DNA of 64,000 nucleotides, taken from assembly GCA_017163975.1 (NCBI GenBank), contig JAFFSR010000316.1, positions 747,001 to 811,000 of the forward strand, in the 5' to 3' direction. The notes beneath the pieces were generated by a model. The model saw only the letters and a list, made by a program, of their open reading frames with translations. It ran no database searches and had not been told where the DNA came from. Positions within the stretch are counted from its first letter, which is position 1. Every line of letters starts with the position of its first letter. This document shows, piece after piece, positions 12,331 to 23,431 of this stretch. A program made the translations under genes and the position numbers. The DNA is from Anastatus disparis (taxonomy: Eukaryota; Arthropoda; Insecta; Hymenoptera; Eupelmidae).

Positions 12331-14003
12331 TAAAAACTTTCCTTCTTTAATCAACAAAGCAACAAAATTTTGGATTGACAATATTTTTCCTCGGTTGATA
12401 GCATCTACGAAATAAGTTTCTTAGTTTTGGTTCATGTGTATATATTGCATTTTTGTTATTGTAGAATGTAAATAAAAGAGCAAATGGTTTTAATTATTAT
12501 GTTTTGTTTTTATTGAAACTTATACAAAATATCATTTCCAATTTATTTATTTACATTAAAATTTATTTATTTAAAAATAATATATTAATACTGTTAAGAA
12601 TATCTAGATTTTTTATTAAATACAAACTATTAAATTGTTAAATATCAAGTTTTTATAATAGGTGATTGCAGATTTACTAAAGTTGCTGCAACAACAACTG
12701 ATGAATCAATGTATGGCATTAAAAAATGATTGCAACAAGAATGAGGCAACAGCAACTCCAATTCTCTGATTCTTCTAATAACTCTTTCAATGTGTATTTG
12801 CAGACTGGCAATACGCTTTGTCTCCTTTGCTTCTTCTTTTGACAACTTGGTACCTGATGATACGCTGGGTGGTCGAACAAGTTTACAATGTTTTTTTGAC
12901 AGTATTGTATCTATCTATTTAAAACCACGATCAGCTATAACTGTACAATTTTCTGGTAGTTTATCCATTACACCACATATTTCAAACAAACAAGTATCAG
13001 ATATACGACCACCGTAGCCACTTGAAATATAATTTATTGTGCCATCAGGTGAACATGATACTAAATATTTTAATGTATTGCATTTTTTGTACTCGGACCA
13101 GGTCAAAGCTTGATGAACTGGATTTGATGGTTTTTCAATTTGTATTTCAAAACCATCAATGATTGCTTCAACACCAGAATAGTTTGCACGAAAAGGTATA
13201 GGCATAACTTTTATTACTGATTTCTTTTCAGGAAAATAAATAAATTTTTCTAACAAATTTGCTAACTTTATCACAGATGAAGTGAACACTTTACTTGCTT
13301 TCGTAGCACTTATGGCAAACTGATTTCCCAATCGAACAAAAGTATCATTCAATCTAATTTTCATCAATGTCAATTTAATATCTTCAGTACTGATGCCTGT
13401 TACTAAATGTAATTGGTCAATAAGCCACAGCCAGTTGTCTGGTACTTCAATGTACTTCTTAGAGTCGTTACTAATAAAATAATTAATCATGTTTAATGAA
13501 TTTCTTTTCATTTGCATATCCCAGTCTTCTACTTCACAAGCTTCTCCTGATGATGGTTTATATTCACTACCAGAAACTGTAAGTGATGGAGTCTGAGTTG
13601 TTGTGAAACTGTTTAAGTCAGAGTTGAGTGGTAACATTTTTTATATCAAAGGTAATTTTGTTTTGCTGTTTGACAGAATTTTTAAATTTTCATTCACTTC
13701 TTCAATGTCATTAACTGTATTGGTAAATGCACAAGAAGTTTTAGGCATACATTGAATACCAATAGTACGATAGTGTTTTTTCTCACTTTGAACTTTCATT
13801 TACACTTGAGTTTTTTTATTTACATATTTGATAACTTTATGATTTTGACTAGTATGATTTATTTCTTGTAACACTGAAGTAGGCTTTAAAGGACTACACA
13901 ATTTTGCAGTGAAACTATCAACATTCTCAAGACACTTTTCCTCTGGATTTTTATTTGTAGCAGTATTTTCTTCACAAATATTTGTGCTGTTTAATAGTAT
14001 ACT

Positions 14004-14120
14004 ACACCCCAAGGGAGGTAAAGTACTGACGAGTCCATAGCACATATAATTGCCACCTCGAGCCGAAGGCGAGGGTGGCAAATATGTGCTATGGGCTCGC
14101 CATTTTACCTCCCGTGGTGT
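14004..14120. mobile_element. Hairpin element with CpG-rich apex, inserted in transposase
   Basis: The arms 'aagggaggtaaagtactgac...ccatagcacatat...gccacc' and the complementary sequence ending 'ttttacctccc' fold back on a short apex rich in CG ('cctcgagccgaaggcgagg'). The element interrupts the minus-strand transposase between its THAP and DDE parts. Confidence 0.75.
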
Positions 14121-14127
14121 GTATGCT

Positions 14128-14217
14128 ATTTTTCGCCATACCCAGGCCGAAAATACAACTTTTGTTTTTCGGTGCCGGGACGAAAGTTGTGCTTTCGGGC
14201 AGGGTATGGCGAAAAAG
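14128..14217. mobile_element. Second hairpin element adjacent to the first
   Basis: The left arm 'tttttcgccataccc' with 'gccgaaaatacaactttt' pairs with the right arm 'aaagttgtgctttcgggc' and 'gggtatggcgaaaaa'. The apex is 'ttcggtgccgggac'. It lies only ~8 bp from the preceding hairpin and shares its architecture but not its sequence. Confidence 0.75.
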
Positions 14218-14996
14218 TTCTTGCTGGTTTTTGTTTCTATTTTCTTCATCTTCAACAAAAATCTCTATTAACGTTCTTCTGTTTTGCAATTTTTTGGAAG
14301 CATTTCTAACAGGATTTTTTGCAGCTCTAGCACGATCTGGCTGACAATTGAAAAATCGTGGGGCTCCATCAATTTTTAATTTTACAGATGCTCCAAAAAT
14401 CTGAAAACGCATATAATTTTCCATATCCTCTTTTACCTGTAAGTATAATGAATTCATTTGTAGGTTATGAATATACATGTATGTCATACTAATAAATTGA
14501 AGTGAACGATAAAATATTAAACTTACTTCGAAGTGATCTTCACAACAATAGAAATGGGAATTTGTTGGCTTATCTAATCGACGTGTAATTTGAAATCATT
14601 TTTCTTATCATTAGGCACATGAAAAAATATTTTACTTGGAGCATTCTTTGAATTGTTTTGACATAAAGGGACAAAACATGTACGATAATCTTTATGAAGA
14701 TTCACTTTTACTATTTCTACACTATTTTCATCCATAACTGTTTGTAAACAAATTTATTTTTAAATAAATAATTGAACAAAATAGATTTTATATGAAAAAA
14801 CTATACATGTGTTATGATCATGACGTCACAATCCTGTTTGATATAGTCACGTATATGTTTCGCGCTCTTTAGAAATTTGAAATAATATAACATTTTTAAT
14901 ATTTTTTTTTCATATATATAATCATTTTCGAAATCCAGGAAAAATAATTACTATTAAAATCATATATAAACAATCAAAATTTAGTCTTATATAAAT

Positions 14997-15368
14997 ATGT
15001 TATTCTTCCTAATTCGTAAAAGACCGGGAAATAAAGTTATCGGAACATATGAAATATTTACAAAAAATCGGTACCATAAGAACAAATATTTCAGAGTGTT
15101 AAGAAAAATAGGAGCTTGCTTTATACAAAATACTTTAAAGCAAGTGTATGCCGATAAAGCCCTTGCTTTTTATTGGGTACGGTTAATATTAAGTATTAAC
15201 CATTTTATAATAGACGCCGAACCGTTCAATTTGACGCTGGAAAATTTTTTTGATGCAAACACTGGTACCAAGCCCATCAAATACAGATTTCTAGGAAAAG
15301 AAAAGCACCCCAGATATGAATGGGAAAATGTTAGAACTATCACAGCTACAAGCGAGGATAATCGGCTA
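14997..15368 (+). CDS. Possible exon of an unrecognised protein
   Basis: The frame opens at ATG 14997 and reads through 'GKEKHPRYEWENVRTI' up to a good splice donor (GTAAGT at 15369). Amino-acid composition is balanced up to the donor, while the frame downstream of it becomes Ile/Phe/Asn-rich like non-coding AT sequence. That contrast supports an exon end at 15368. I do not recognise a family. It could be a fragment of a host gene or a mobile-element exon. No matching downstream acceptor was identified with confidence. Confidence 0.35.
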
Positions 15369-15818
15369 GTAAGTGAAAAAATTTTCAAAATATTTCTAAG
15401 TAGATTTTTAAATATAAATTATTTTATTTTAGAAATTTTTTCCGTATTTTGGAATATTTTTTCAATAGTAAATATAAAATTCTATTTACAAATTTTGAAT
15501 GAAATTTTTTTCTTAAATATATATCGAATAAAAAATAATGAAAACTTGTTAATATATAATTTAATTTATACATAATTTTCGTTTTTATTTTTAAATAATA
15601 ATAAAATTCTACATATCACAAATAAATATTTCATACAAATAAGATTTTATTAAATTTCATTATCCAAAAGTTAATTGTATTCTTTATTTGTATCTTTTAT
15701 TTTACAGCACACTAATACACGCTTCACCCATGATGGATATAAGCATTGTGACAGAACATTCTCAATTACGCTTAGCGTGTAAAAGTAGTACACATTGCTG
15801 CCCGAGAACTACCATATA
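15369..15818. other. AT-rich, no gene seen
   Basis: This is presumptive intron or intergenic sequence between the possible exon and the inverted duplication. A polypyrimidine tract with 'ttttacag' at about 15700-15708 could be an acceptor, but no convincing reading frame follows. Confidence 0.4.
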
Positions 15819-16245
15819 CCTATATTCGTTCTAAATTTGATTCGAAATCGATTAAAATTTGATTCTGTAACTTTATAACAGTTAGTAAGCATTATAAATG
15901 GTATTCTAGGAGTTTTCGAGGTCGCTGATCATGAATTTGATGTCGGATTTTTCAAAAGACCACTCCCAGAAGACGTTCACAAGTAACATATGGGATAAAT
16001 TTGATGATTTTCTAGAAAATCTTTGTTTTAAATACAATTTTGACGGTTTTCTGTGACGTGTTATATAGAAACGAGATTAACTTGGAATCTTGTGTGTAAA
16101 TTGAACTTAAAATTTATCATCAGTGATACTAGTAAGCCCCGGTAAGGTATTTTTAGTTAATTTTAAGATATCGTCGTATTAAATTGATTTTCGCTTACGT
16201 ACACGTTTTTCATCGAACGATCGATGTAAAGGGTTTCTAGCACAT

Positions 16246-17368
16246 TTATTTCCCCTTTTCGAAGCTCATCCAGTAGTAATCTGCCAACATATTTATGCCC
16301 CACCTTCTTTGAAATCTGCGTTCAAATTCTTTTAAGTCTTGGTGAAACTTTTCACCTTGCTCTTTACTAAAGTCACCATTATTTTCAGGAAATTGATCAA
16401 TATGAGAATCAAGAAAATGAAGTTTCAAGTTCATTAGGCAGCCTAATTTCTGGAAATTACGTACCATTCCTTTCATAATATTTATGTAATCCACATCTTT
16501 TGTGTTACCCAAAAATTTTGTTGATTTATATACTCTTCTTTTAGTACAGTTGAATGTTCTAACGGTATAGAAGCATACTTGTTTGTGATTTGAAGAATAA
16601 CAGCTTTAAGGCTGCGCTTTGATGAATCAATGAATAGTCGCTAATTCTCAGGTTTGTAAACGTTTGGTTTAAATTCATCTTTAAGTCCTTTTACATTGGT
16701 GCAGTACTAGATTTGAATCTCTCTTGAAGTATTTACAAAAGCTTTCTTCTCGGTTTCGGTATATGCTTATTCTAGTACCTTTCGTCAACATATTTCTCCC
16801 CTTTGAGTCAGAAGCTAGTAATTCTGATTGTTCTTTAGATAAACCAGTCTTTCTTATTAAATCGTTGAGACTTTCTTGACCATATTTTTCAACAGTTCGC
16901 TCTTTACCCATAGGAACATACTCTTCATCATTGTTTTCTTCACTCTTATCAGACTCGTAAGAATCCTCCTTATCTGTTGCGCTATCATTGTTGTCAGTTT
17001 CTTGTTCATTAATTTGATTTGACGAATCTTCATCTACATTTAGAGTGCCCAAACCTGTTGTAAAAACTATCTCTCGACTTTTTATCCTTGGATACTTCCA
17101 CAAATACTTTTTGTGGAAACTCGACGCTCTGAACGTTAGGATAAATTATACTTTCTTTTTCAATTTTGCTTATACCATCTATTTTTGTTAAACAAAAGTA
17201 ATAATCGCTTTTATCTTTTGTTTTTTTCCACTTTGTAGGTATTGTAGACTTTAATTTGCTCTTGTCCTGATTTGAACTGACTCGATTCATTATTGTGTAA
17301 CATGAGCCACAGACAACTTGAGAGACCCACATTTTGTCTTGCTGTGAAATATCAATATTAAAGCACAT
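16246..17368 (-). pseudogene. Conserved arthropod repeat-associated protein, minus copy with internal deletion
   Basis: From 17368 downward the N-terminal part reads 'DYYFCLTKIDGISK', then 'YPNVQSVEFPQ'. A Glu/Asp/Ser-rich linker follows, then 'LNDLIRKTGLSKEQSELLAS' and 'TRISIYRNREESF'. After frameshifts and a stop (Trp to TAG in '...EN*RLFIDSSK', about 16640) it reaches 'EHSTVLKEE' and jumps by deletion to 'STKFLGNTKDVDYINI'. It ends with 'LHFLDSHIDQFPEN' and 'EQGEKFHQDLKEFERRFQ'. This order matches a protein family that is very abundant in arthropod genomes but whose function I do not know. It behaves like a mobile-element or multicopy gene. This copy is a pseudogene. Confidence 0.65.
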
Positions 17369-17389
17369 CCTATAAGAATGGTTTATTGA

Positions 17390-17693
17390 ATCTGTAATTT
17401 TTCTTCTGTTTTCGATCTCGATATATAAAGAACATACATAACAGAAGTTATCTGGATTTCCTGTGAAATTATGACCGAATCGGTTGCCGGATGTGCCAGC
17501 AGAGTTTATTAAAGGTTAAAGGTTGTAATGTGCTATAAATGTAATGTTAACTCCACACGCTAGGAATCGTGTCCCGATCGCAGGTGAGTCCGCCGTCCTA
17601 GGGGTGATAACTCCCATACCTCCCTAGGCCTAAGTATGAGAGCTTTCTGACTTTGACGAGAACAATGTCAACTCGTCGTCAGACACACTACGT
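17390..17693. other. GC-richer spacer of the inverted duplication
   Basis: This segment between the arms is unlike its surroundings. It includes 'cgtgtcccgatcgcaggtga' and a short hairpin around 'cctaggggtg...ctccctagg' (17596-17630). I could not identify it as a tRNA, 5S or known SINE. It may be a separate small insertion at the palindrome centre. Confidence 0.35.
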
Positions 17694-18796
17694 AAAGGTA
17701 CTAAAATAAGCATATACAGAAATCGAGAAGAAAGCTTCCGTAAATATTTCAAGGGAGATTCAAATCTAGTATACTGTACCAATGTAAAAGGACTTATAGA
17801 TGAATTTAAACCAAACGTTTACGAATCTGAGAATTAGCAGCTATTCATTGATTCATCAAAGCGCAGCCTTAAAGCTGTTCTTCTTCACATCACAAACAAG
17901 TATGCTCCTATACCGTTAGAACATTCAACTGTACTAAAAGAAGAGCGATCTAATCTTGAATTGCTCTTGACAAAAATAAAATACGAGGACCACAAATGGA
18001 AAATATATAGGAACTTGAAAATTCCATCTATGATACTAGGACAACAATCTGGATTCACTAACTTGTAAGTATCCATGTTATTTGTGTATGTTCGATAGTA
18101 GAGATAGAACAAATCACTACGAAAAAAAATTTGGCCACCAAGAGAGTCATTTGAACCTGGAAAACAGAATATTCTTAAAGGACCTCTTGTGGATTCGTCC
18201 AAAATGTTGATACCTTATCTGCATATAAAGCTTGGGTCGATAAAACAATTTGCCAAGGCATTGGACAAAGATAGAGAATGTTTTGAATACTTAGAAAAAT
18301 TATTTCATCAGAAATCAGATGCTAAATTAAACGAAGGCATTTTTGACGGTCCTAAAATCCTTGACAAAAGAATGAAAACTTTGACAAAAGTATGAATAAT
18401 GTGAAGAAAGCAGCATGGTCAAGCTTTAAAGAGGTATCAACAAAATTTTTGGGTAACACAAAAGATGTGGATTACATAAATATTGTAAAAGGAATGGTAC
18501 GTAATTTCCAGAAATTAGGCTGCCTAATGAACTTGAAACTTCATTTTCTTGATTCTCATATTGATCAATTTCCTGAAAATAATGGTGACTTTAGTGAAGA
18601 GCAAGGTGAAAGGTTTCACCAAGACTTAAAAGAATTTGAACGCAGATTTCAAGGAAGGTGGCATAAATATGTTGGCAGATTACTGCTGGATGAACTTCGA
18701 AAGGGGGAAATAAACGTGCTAGAAACTCTTTACATCGATCGTTTGATGAAAAACGTGTACGTAAGCGAAAATCAATTTAATACGGCAATATTTTAA
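17694..18796 (+). pseudogene. Same conserved protein family, plus copy lacking the N-terminus
   Basis: It begins mid-protein at 'TKISIYRNREESF'. It carries the same Trp-to-TAG stop before 'QLFIDSSKRSLKAV', then 'KYAPIPLEHSTVLKEERSNL', a decayed Cys-poor centre, 'WPPRESFEPGKQNI', and 'IPYLHIKLGSIKQFAKALDK' (frame 18189-18395). The long 3' frame (18392-18796) contains 'GCLMNLKLHFLDSHIDQFPE' and 'EEQGERFHQDLKEFERRFQG'. Stops and frameshifts make it non-functional. It retains the central segment that was deleted from the minus copy. Confidence 0.65.
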
Positions 18797-19137
18797 AATT
18801 AACTAAAATTACCTCACCGGGGCTTACTAGTGTCACTAATGATAAATTTTGAGTCCAATTTACACACAACATTCCAAGTTAATCTTGTTTCCATATACCA
18901 CGTCACAGAAAATCGTTAAAATGGTATTTAAAATAAAGATTTTCTAGAAAATCATTAAATTTATCCCATATGTTACTTGTTAACGTCTCCTGGGAGTGGT
19001 CTTTTAAAAAATCTGACATCAAATTCATGATGTCTTACCTAGAAAACTCCTAGAATACCATTTATAATGCTTACTAACTGTTATAAAGTGATAGAATCAA
19101 ACTTTAATCGATTTTGAATTAAATTTAGAAAGAATGT

Positions 19138-19755
19138 AGGCTTTTTTCGTTTTTTAGTATTTTTAATATTGTATGAGGAGTTACAAAATAGTTGTAAAAA
19201 ATATTCAAGACATGGTTTTCGACGTATTTTTTTCCGTAGAATTTAATTCTGAAGTCAGAATGATTTTATTTCCGCTCTTTTTATTTTATAATTTCAAAAA
19301 CTCTAAAAAAAACCTCAAAAATGGTGTTTTTTTTCATTATTTTGAAAAAATCTTGCAGAAGGCTATTTTCTTATAGCAGATTCAAATTCAGCGTCAAAAA
19401 ATACGTAAGAAAAAGTATGTCTGGTCAAAAGTACAGACATTTTTTTTTGTGGGTCTGTGCTATTATTACAAATAATGTACAGAAAAAAAGTGCAAAAAGA
19501 TTTGTTTAACAGGAACATGTCACAGCCTCCAACATCATCCTACCTATATAATGATGATATTGAATAAGAGTAAATATTGAAATAAAAATTATATTAATGA
19601 ATTTCTTAAATGATATAAATGACTTTTTTTTTAATTAATAAATACTATCTATAACATTCACACCTTTAATATTATAAAAAAATTTTTTTTTTTTTTATAT
19701 TAATAATTTTTATTAAGATTTTGTATAACTTGTAAAATTATATCATTTTTAGATT
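19138..19755. other. No supported gene
   Basis: AT-rich sequence with homopolymer T runs. The 67- and 62-codon frames here are Phe/Lys/Ile-rich with no motif. A 13-T run lies near 19685. Confidence 0.5.
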
Positions 19756-19966
19756 TCGCACTGTATCACCCTGTGTACGCTATAACATCCCTTACGTAGG
19801 GAAGAACAAGTGTCTATGAACGCTATAACACCTCCCTTAGACAGCGCAGAGAGTGAGACGAGGCGAGAAGGAAAATTCGATATAGGTTACGCTATACCAC
19901 CCCATGTGCACTATAACACCCCCTCAGACAGCTAGGGGAGCGAGACAGGGGGAGGAAAAAGGTTTT
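19756..19966. repeat. Degenerate tandem module 'acgctataac(a/c)cc...'
   Basis: A motif resembling 'cgctataacacc' occurs four times (about 19777, 19830, 19890 and 19910). In at least two units it is followed by 'cccttagacagcgcagagag' or 'cccctcagacagctagggga', and then 'gagac'. Spacing is irregular. The block abuts the TTAA-flanked foldback on its left side. Confidence 0.55.
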
Positions 19967-20306
19967 TTCCTTAAGGTTGCATGGGCTATACAGTCTGTGT
20001 CAAAAGTTAGTTTTTTAGAAAATCGTCTATATTTTTCGGTGGAAAGTAATTATTCAATTTTTAGCTCAGTAACTTATTGGATAATATTAAAACCATCATT
20101 TTACTTTGTTTCATTTAAATATAATGAATTATTAAAGAGTTATAACATTTTAAAGTTTATAAATTTTACACAAATCTAATGCAATCATAAATAATAATGC
20201 CAAACTTTCAAAAATGATTTTATTTGACTACAACAAAGTTTATTTTGTTCAGTTTGAAATTTAGAATCTATTAACGAGGATGGAATTTTGATTTTTATTT
20301 TTTAAC

Positions 20307-20345
20307 CGACTTCAAAAAGGAGGAGGTTCTCAATTCGACTAAATT
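20307..20345. repeat. 'aaccgacttcaaaaaggagg' motif
   Basis: The sequence 'aaccgacttcaaaaaggagg' followed by 'aggttctcaattcgac' matches a short repeat that I remember as recurrent in many insect genomes. It sits at the inner edge of the left foldback arm. Related 'aaccgacttcaaaaa' copies occur near 21080 and inverted near 21395. Confidence 0.5.
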
Positions 20346-20554
20346 TTTTTTTTTTTTTATGTCTGTTACCTCATGACTCCGTCATTTCTTAACCGATTCG
20401 AAAAAACTTTTTCTTATCTGATAGAGAATGTCTGCGGGAAGGTCCCATACGTGTCCAATAATTATTGGGCCAATATTCGGTTTGTATGACCCAATTATCA
20501 AATTAAGAAAAAAACCGGCTGTTTTGTTTTCTCATTCACCTCCCTTATACTTCG

Positions 20555-20733
<179 letters not shown>

Positions 20734-22155
20734 CTGAGCTTGAATATGTATACATGCACACATAACGACACTGTGCTGTTGAGCCTTCTGTCTTTCCTGC
20801 TATATATTGCTTGGTGGTGTACTAATGCATGCGTTATGAATTAATAATGACAGTATAATGTAATTAGTGGGTCTACCTATATTTGCATTTTTAGTAAGGA
20901 GATTCACTAGAAGATAGAAAATAAAAATTTTTTAACAAAAACAAACAATTTAAAAAAATTTTAATAAATAAAAACCGACTTTAAAAGTATCGAATAAAAA
21001 CAAAATTTTTTACAAAAAATAAGATTTTAAAAACATTGCACTAAAAAATGACAAATAAAAAATTTTTAACAATAAAAAAACCGACTTCAAAAAATGCACT
21101 GAAAAGTAACATATAATTTATTATCTTTAGAAATCATACAAATAATTGGTAAAATACAATTTTAGAAGTCGGCGTCTAATTCTAAATCTGTGGTGCGTAA
21201 GCAGAACGACTTAGTCCATTTTTTTAAAAATAACGTTCACATTCATTGTTCAAAAATAACGTTTACATTTATTGTTAAAAAATAACGTTTACATTCATTG
21301 AGGAATTAGACGCCGACTCCTAAAATTGTATTTTACCAATTATTTCATGATTTTTGAGGATAATAAATTATTTGTTACTTTTCAGTGCATTTTTTGAAGT
21401 CGGTTTTTTTTTGTTAAAAATTTTTTATTATTAAAATTTATTGCTAATTTTCTGCGAAAAAGATGTATATGTCTCAGACGGTACTTACTGTTTTATCATA
21501 GAAAATTAGCAATAAATTTTAATAAAAAATAAAAATCAAAATTCCATCCTCGTTAATAGATTCTAAATTTTAAACTGAACAAAATAAACTTTGTTGCAGT
21601 CAAATAAAATCATTTTTGAAAGTTTGGCATTATTATTTATGATTGCATTAGATTTGTGTAAAATTTATAAACTTTAAAATGTTATAACTCTTTAATAATT
21701 CATTATATTTAAATAAAACAAAGTTTAAAATGATTGTTTTAATATTATCTAATAAGTTACTTAGCTAAAAATTAGATAATTACTTTCTACTAAAAAATAT
21801 AGACAATTTTCTAAGAAACTAACTTTTGACACAGACTGTATAGCCCATACAACCTTAAGTCAAGTGTGTGTATTTTTTTTAATATAAAAGGATTTAGAAA
21901 ACAAGTGTATACGTGCGGTTGCTGCTGGCGTTGATCTCTCTTGAGTTCATCTTGGCTTGACTAATATTTAGATACACAAGTATAATTGCATTACCTTATA
22001 CAGTATCCTTGTATTACCTTTAATACACGAATATATATATACAGTTGACATTTCATGTTAACTCATCTGGTAAAAAAATCAAAATTATTTAAAATCTGTC
22101 AATATGTTCCATTTGATACCCAAAACATATAAATAAATTTTTTTAACATGGCGTT

Positions 22156-22364
22156 CGGAATTTTCGTTTTTCAGTGCCTGATTCCCATACCGAAAATGCC
22201 TGTTTACCGCACGAAAAATTAAGCGTGCAGAAAATTTAAAAAGCGTGTAGAAAATTCATTTCTTGATTAATAATAGAATTTTTCACGCGCTTTTTAGATT
22301 TTCGCGCGCTTTTTAAATTTTCGCGCGCTTAATTTTTCGTGCAGTAAACAGGCATTCTTGATAT
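22156..22364. mobile_element. Hairpin element with 'cgcgcgcttttta' motifs
   Basis: The left arm 'aatgcctgtttaccgcacga', running into 'aaaaattaagcgtgcagaaa', pairs with the right arm 'gcgcttaatttttcgtgcag' and 'taaacaggcatt'. Repeats of 'ttttcgcgcgcttttta' are present in the right arm. It is non-coding and belongs architecturally with the other CpG-apex hairpins. Confidence 0.7.
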
Positions 22365-22390
22365 AGAATTGAGACATCGGAAATCGAAAA

Positions 22391-23200
22391 CGCTTTTTGA
22401 TTCGAACGTAAACCATCACTGACTGCCCGTATGAAAATATCATTTCAAATCTGCCGTCCAAAGTGTAAAAGTGGTTAACTACATTGGAATCCCATTGGAG
22501 TTAAGGTTTTCTTACTTTGGACGGCAGAAATATATTGAGTTGAACAATTGCTTCTTATATCTTCACTCTTCTATACATTGTCTTTGTTTAAATAATTTCC
22601 TTACAATGCTTACGCGCAAACATTAGATTCTCGTTTTTATAAAATTAAACATATAATAAATTTATTCTATTTGTTATAATATTATTTTTCTTTTTTAAAA
22701 TTTTAATTTATTATTTTATTTTTTTTAAATTATTATTTACCTTAACTGTAATAAAATTAAAAAACTTTCTTTAATTTTGTTATAATGTTCTTTCTTTGAT
22801 TAGAATTATTTTATTATTTTATTTTTCTTTGTTTATAAAATACCATTTATTGGTTATAATATTATTTTTTTATTCGGGAGTCAAATAAAATGAAACAATA
22901 CGCTTCCTGATGTGAACGTAAACTATCACTGACCGCTCGTTAAAACTATATTTCAAATACATTGAATTTAGCACTTGCTTTTTGTATCCTCACTCTTCTA
23001 TAATTTTTCCTTTGTTCAACTAATTGTCTTACAATGCTTACGCGAAAACTTTAAGTACTCGTTTTTATAATACTAAACATTCAACTTTATTTTATTTGTT
23101 ATAATATTATTTTCCTTTGATAGAATAATAATTTACTATTATACTTTTCTTTATTAAATTATTAGTTTACTATTCTATTTTTCTTTGTTTATAATGATAA
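22391..23200. repeat. Imperfect direct repeat, two copies
   Basis: Copy 1 (22391-22860) and copy 2 (about 22905-23200) share 'gaacgtaaaccatcactgac' (or a close variant) and then 'cactcttctata', 'cttacaatgcttacgcg' and 'tatttgttataatattattt'. Copy 1 contains a 77-bp hairpin insertion that is absent from copy 2. Confidence 0.7.
22451..22527. mobile_element. 77-bp hairpin insertion with AAAT duplication
   Basis: The ends are perfect inverted repeats, 'ctgccgtccaaagt' and 'actttggacggcag'. AAAT flanks both sides (22447-22450 and 22528-22531). The corresponding place in copy 2 of the surrounding direct repeat has a single 'caaatacattga', which supports insertion with a 4-bp target duplication. 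It is too short to encode anything. Confidence 0.7.
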
Positions 23201-23335
23201 TCTTACAATGCTTCCATAGATAGTTTATATTCTTCGAATTGAAACATTTTTTCACAATCGTTTCCTGAATTATTATATTCTTGAATTATGATCGAATTTT
23301 CCGAACCTTGTGTTAAAAAAAAAAATACATAACAC

Positions 23336-23431
23336 GTGCAGAAAATAGGTCTTTACCTCACGCGCGTTGCCACTCTCGCTGCGCTCGAGCGGCAATCTTC
23401 GCACGTGCGGTAAAGACCTATTTTCTACACT
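23336..23431. mobile_element. Hairpin element with CpG-rich apex
   Basis: The arms 'cagaaaataggtctttacc' and 'ggtaaagacctattttcta' enclose a GC-rich centre that itself pairs ('ttgccactctcgctgcgctc' with 'gagcggcaa'). It is the same architecture as the hairpins at 4498 and 14004. Confidence 0.75.

Larger units (their letters stand above)
12645..14735 (-). pseudogene. THAP-domain DDE transposase (ISL2EU/IS4EU-like), decayed
   Basis: Reading the minus strand, exon 1 (14735-14527) encodes the THAP zinc finger: 'CFVPLCQNNSKNAPSKIFF', with a later 'CCEDHFE' in a shifted frame. A GTAAGT donor (14526-14521) and a TTACAG acceptor define a 90-bp intron (14526-14437). Exon 2 continues with 'VKEDMENYMRFQIFG' and 'PRFFNCQPDRARAA', the end of the THAP fold. 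Two hairpin elements (14004-14217) then interrupt the gene. The 240-codon frame 12915-13637 holds a helix-turn-helix region ('ISATKASKVFTSSV') and the DDE_Tnp_4-type core: 'AIIDGFEIQIEKPS' (first Asp), 'SSGYGGRISD' (second Asp) and 'VIADRGFK' (third Asp). One in-frame TAG (12915-12917) precedes a further 89 codons in the same frame ending at 12645. It is non-functional: THAP frameshift, nonsense codon and insertions. Confidence 0.8.
15819..19137. repeat. Large inverted duplication (palindrome) with gene copies in both arms
   Basis: The left arm (15819-16784) is the reverse complement of the right arm (17694-19137), apart from a ~490-bp segment of the right arm (about 17947-18434) missing from the left. 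Divergence is several percent, so this is not a trivial assembly mirror. The arms contain the same conserved protein family in opposite orientation plus ~420 bp of shared 3' flank. The spacer (16785-17693) carries the N-terminal part of the minus copy and a GC-richer block. Confidence 0.85.

Noticed and set aside
17530..17690. tRNA-like or SINE-like segment ('gggacacgattcc' on the minus strand)
   Set aside because: It resembles a B box only loosely, and no A box, cloverleaf or poly-A/T tail could be shown.
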